This document shows, in pieces, positions 9,592 to 11,110 of a DNA stretch of 11,110 nt. Each line of letters opens with the position of its first letter. The stretch's first letter is position 1. The DNA comes from Rachicladosporium sp. CCFEE 5018. Lineage: Eukaryota; Ascomycota; Dothideomycetes; Cladosporiales; Cladosporiaceae. The stretch spans positions 259,978-271,087 of the forward strand of contig KZ111153.1 in NCBI GenBank assembly GCA_002077045.2. The letters are read 5' to 3'. The translations under genes and the position numbers were made by a program. Below the pieces are notes generated by a model. It was not told the origin of the DNA and searched no databases. It worked only from the letters and a program-made list of their open reading frames with translations.

Positions 9592-11110
9592 TAGGATTGA
9601 AGGGACAGTCAGGATCACTGCGGTGGTAGATACGGACTTCGACAACATTGATATCGAGTTCGTCGGCACTGCGAGGACGTACGTGGAGAGGCTCACGACC
9701 GCAGCCGCCATCTCCGGCCGCTCAGAGGCCTTCCACAACTTCCTTCGCCTCAGCCAGCCAGGACTTGACCGTCTCTGCCCAGCAGATCGCATTCTACGAG
9801 CTGGCAAGACTTACACATTCCCTTTCGTCTTCGCCGTGCCGCAACAGCTCTTGCCACACGTCTGCAAGCACTCGGTGGCGAACCCGCGCGTCCGAGACTG
9901 GCATTGCCAATTGCCACCCACATTTGGCGATCGCGAGCTATCTAGCCGTGATGGCGGACTTGATGACATGGCGCCTGAGATGGCGAGCGTCCGCTACGGC
10001 ATCTTTGCCAAGATAAGCAAGCTTTCGCACACTGGTGACGACTTTGCTCGTGTGCCGGTTGCCAACAAGGCACGCAGACTTCGAGTGATCCCTACCGCCG
10101 AAGAGGAGCCGCCTCTTGATGTCGACTGGAAGACTGCGGAGGTTGATCGCTCCGATTACATCATGAGGAAGGAGAAGAAGGTCAAGAAGGGCCTCCTGAA
10201 GGGAAAACTCGGAACCCTTATCATTGAAGCTGAGCAGCCGAAGTCACTTCACCTGGCTGCTGGTGTTGATGGAGAGAGAGTGACAAGCAAGGCGACTGTG
10301 ATGCTGCGATTCGAGCCTGCTGAGGGCGTGACCCAGACTCCTCGCCTCGACAAGCTCACGTCCAAGCTCAAAGTCCGCACTTACTTCGCTGCCGTTGCCC
10401 GCGCAGACATCCCACGCAAAGCCGACTCCGAGTTCGACGCCTCAAAGGGTCTCCACGGCGAATCCCACGAGCTGTCCTCCCGCTGCATTTCGGACGTCAA
10501 GTGGCAGCTTGAAGACGCCGCCACACCCGCGCCCACACAAATCCAGCGTAGAGGTAGCGCGGTCTCCGCAGACAGTCCTTGGTCTCCAGAAGCGAGTGCA
10601 ATCTTCACACCCGGCGCACCAGTTTGGGTGGCAAAGATCATTGTCCCCGTCGAGCTGCCCAGCACCAAGGCTTTCGTTCCCACCTTCCACTCCTGCCTGA
10701 TCAGCAGGACGTACATTCTAGCCCTCTCGCTATCTGTGCAGACTGCAGGTTTGGGAGGATCGATGGATCTTCGCTTGCCGATCCAGGTCTCTGCCTCGCC
10801 GGCAACGAACCCATCTTCGTTCCCATCTGGACCTGCACGCAGACGCAGCTCTGTCCTCTCTGCCACTCTTGAGACGGATGTCGAGGACGACCTCGGTGAC
10901 TTCTTCGCCCCTCGCAACACAGTCAACCTGCATGCCGGTGTACCTCGCAATGCTCGCCGACGCAATAGCCAGCCGATTCGGACGCTGATCGGAACTGAGG
11001 AAGAGGATTCGCCACCTGAGTTCGAAGACGTACCTACTGCGCACACAACCGTGCGATTTGAGGACAACGGAATGGACGCGCCGCCAGAGTATGCGGACCT
11101 CGTTGGAGGA
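9443..11110 (+). CDS. Alpha-arrestin (ART/Ldb19-type trafficking adaptor), 3' end cut by window edge
   Basis: An uninterrupted frame of exactly 556 codons runs from the ATG at 9443 to the last base of the window without a stop. Fungal alpha-arrestins bind plasma-membrane transporters and recruit the HECT ubiquitin ligase Rsp5/Nedd4, causing ubiquitination and endocytosis. Residues from about 33 to 215 form the N-terminal arrestin fold, including IDIEFVGTARTYVERLTTAA and LPPTFGD. A Lys-rich strand, MRKEKKVKKGLLKGKLGTL, lies at 241-259. The C-terminal arrestin half contains AFVPTFHSCLISRTY at 410-424, the most typical string of this fungal family. The tail has PPEF at 524-527 and a canonical PY motif PPEY at 547-550 (bases 11081-11092), the docking site for Rsp5 WW domains. 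Basic phosphosite-like RRxS motifs sit at 369-372, 466-470 and 505-509. Unlike the two spliced genes nearby, no intron is required. The start has A at -3. The closest yeast type (ART1/Ldb19 or another) is not certain. Confidence 0.9.
   Translation, partial: MTSPPPFLVSSAINGSYGMVPGKLRQLVHSTKPEISIHLDSRNRVFTTLDRIEGTVRITAVVDTDFDNIDIEFVGTARTYVERLTTAAAISGRSEAFHNFLRLSQPGLDRLCPADRILRAGKTYTFPFVFAVPQQLLPHVCKHSVANPRVRDWHCQLPPTFGDRELSSRDGGLDDMAPEMASVRYGIFAKISKLSHTGDDFARVPVANKARRLRVIPTAEEEPPLDVDWKTAEVDRSDYIMRKEKKVKKGLLKGKLGTLIIEAEQPKSLHLAAGVDGERVTSKATVMLRFEPAEGVTQTPRLDKLTSKLKVRTYFAAVARADIPRKADSEFDASKGLHGESHELSSRCISDVKWQLEDAATPAPTQIQRRGSAVSADSPWSPEASAIFTPGAPVWVAKIIVPVELPSTKAFVPTFHSCLISRTYILALSLSVQTAGLGGSMDLRLPIQVSASPATNPSSFPSGPARRRSSVLSATLETDVEDDLGDFFAPRNTVNLHAGVPRNARRRNSQPIRTLIGTEEEDSPPEFEDVPTAHTTVRFEDNGMDAPPEYADLVGG

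Noticed and set aside
10381..11067. Minus-strand 228-codon open frame
   Set aside because: Antisense to the conserved arrestin C-terminal half; long antisense frames are expected in GC-biased coding DNA.
1..11110. tRNA genes, CRISPR arrays, insertion sequences
   Set aside because: No GGTTCGANNCC-like B box with a matching A box, no regularly spaced repeats and no transposase-like frame was found by eye on either strand.

Overview
The window reads as nuclear DNA of a filamentous ascomycete, probably a dothideomycete. The support is the gene structure: spliceosomal introns of 49-58 nt with GT...AG ends and mostly CTNAC-like branch points, A at -3 of most start codons, and typical fungal families (a permease of the GABA/choline transporter type, a fungal rhodopsin-domain 7TM protein, an alpha-arrestin and short 2EXR/F-box-like proteins). 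No bacterial operon structure, tRNA, rRNA, CRISPR array or intact transposon was seen. The class-level guess comes from protein style only and has not been tested by a database search.

Layout, left to right. (1) 1-561 (+): 3' part of a short 2EXR/F-box-like protein gene, cut by the window edge. (2) 1581-2204 (+): a complete, diverged paralogue of the first gene. (3) 2496-4540 (-): a complete nine-exon amino-acid/choline/GABA-type permease, reconstructed as 540 aa by placing eight introns. (4) 6039-7383 (+): a five-exon, 373-aa seven-helix rhodopsin-domain membrane protein; its third intron is in frame and stop-free. (5) 9443 to the right edge (+): the first 556 codons of an alpha-arrestin with one open frame, ending in the window with a PPEY ubiquitin-ligase-binding motif. 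This gene is easy to miss because no stop codon lies inside the window.

The spacers at 562-1580, 4541-6038 and 7384-9442 are long for a fungus and hold no gene I can support. The permease and the 7TM gene are divergent and share a 1.5-kb upstream region. Gene 2 and the permease are convergent, with 291 nt between their stops.

The one functional link worth testing is between a membrane transporter, a 7TM protein and an alpha-arrestin within 7 kb. Alpha-arrestins are known in yeast to direct the Rsp5 ubiquitin ligase to amino-acid permeases, and in the Pal/Rim pH pathway an arrestin works with a 7TM sensor. Nothing in this sequence proves that these three proteins interact, and the linkage could be chance. 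I found no clearly new biological system. The most useful observations are the arrestin with its motifs and overlapping upstream ATG, and the in-frame intron of the 7TM gene.
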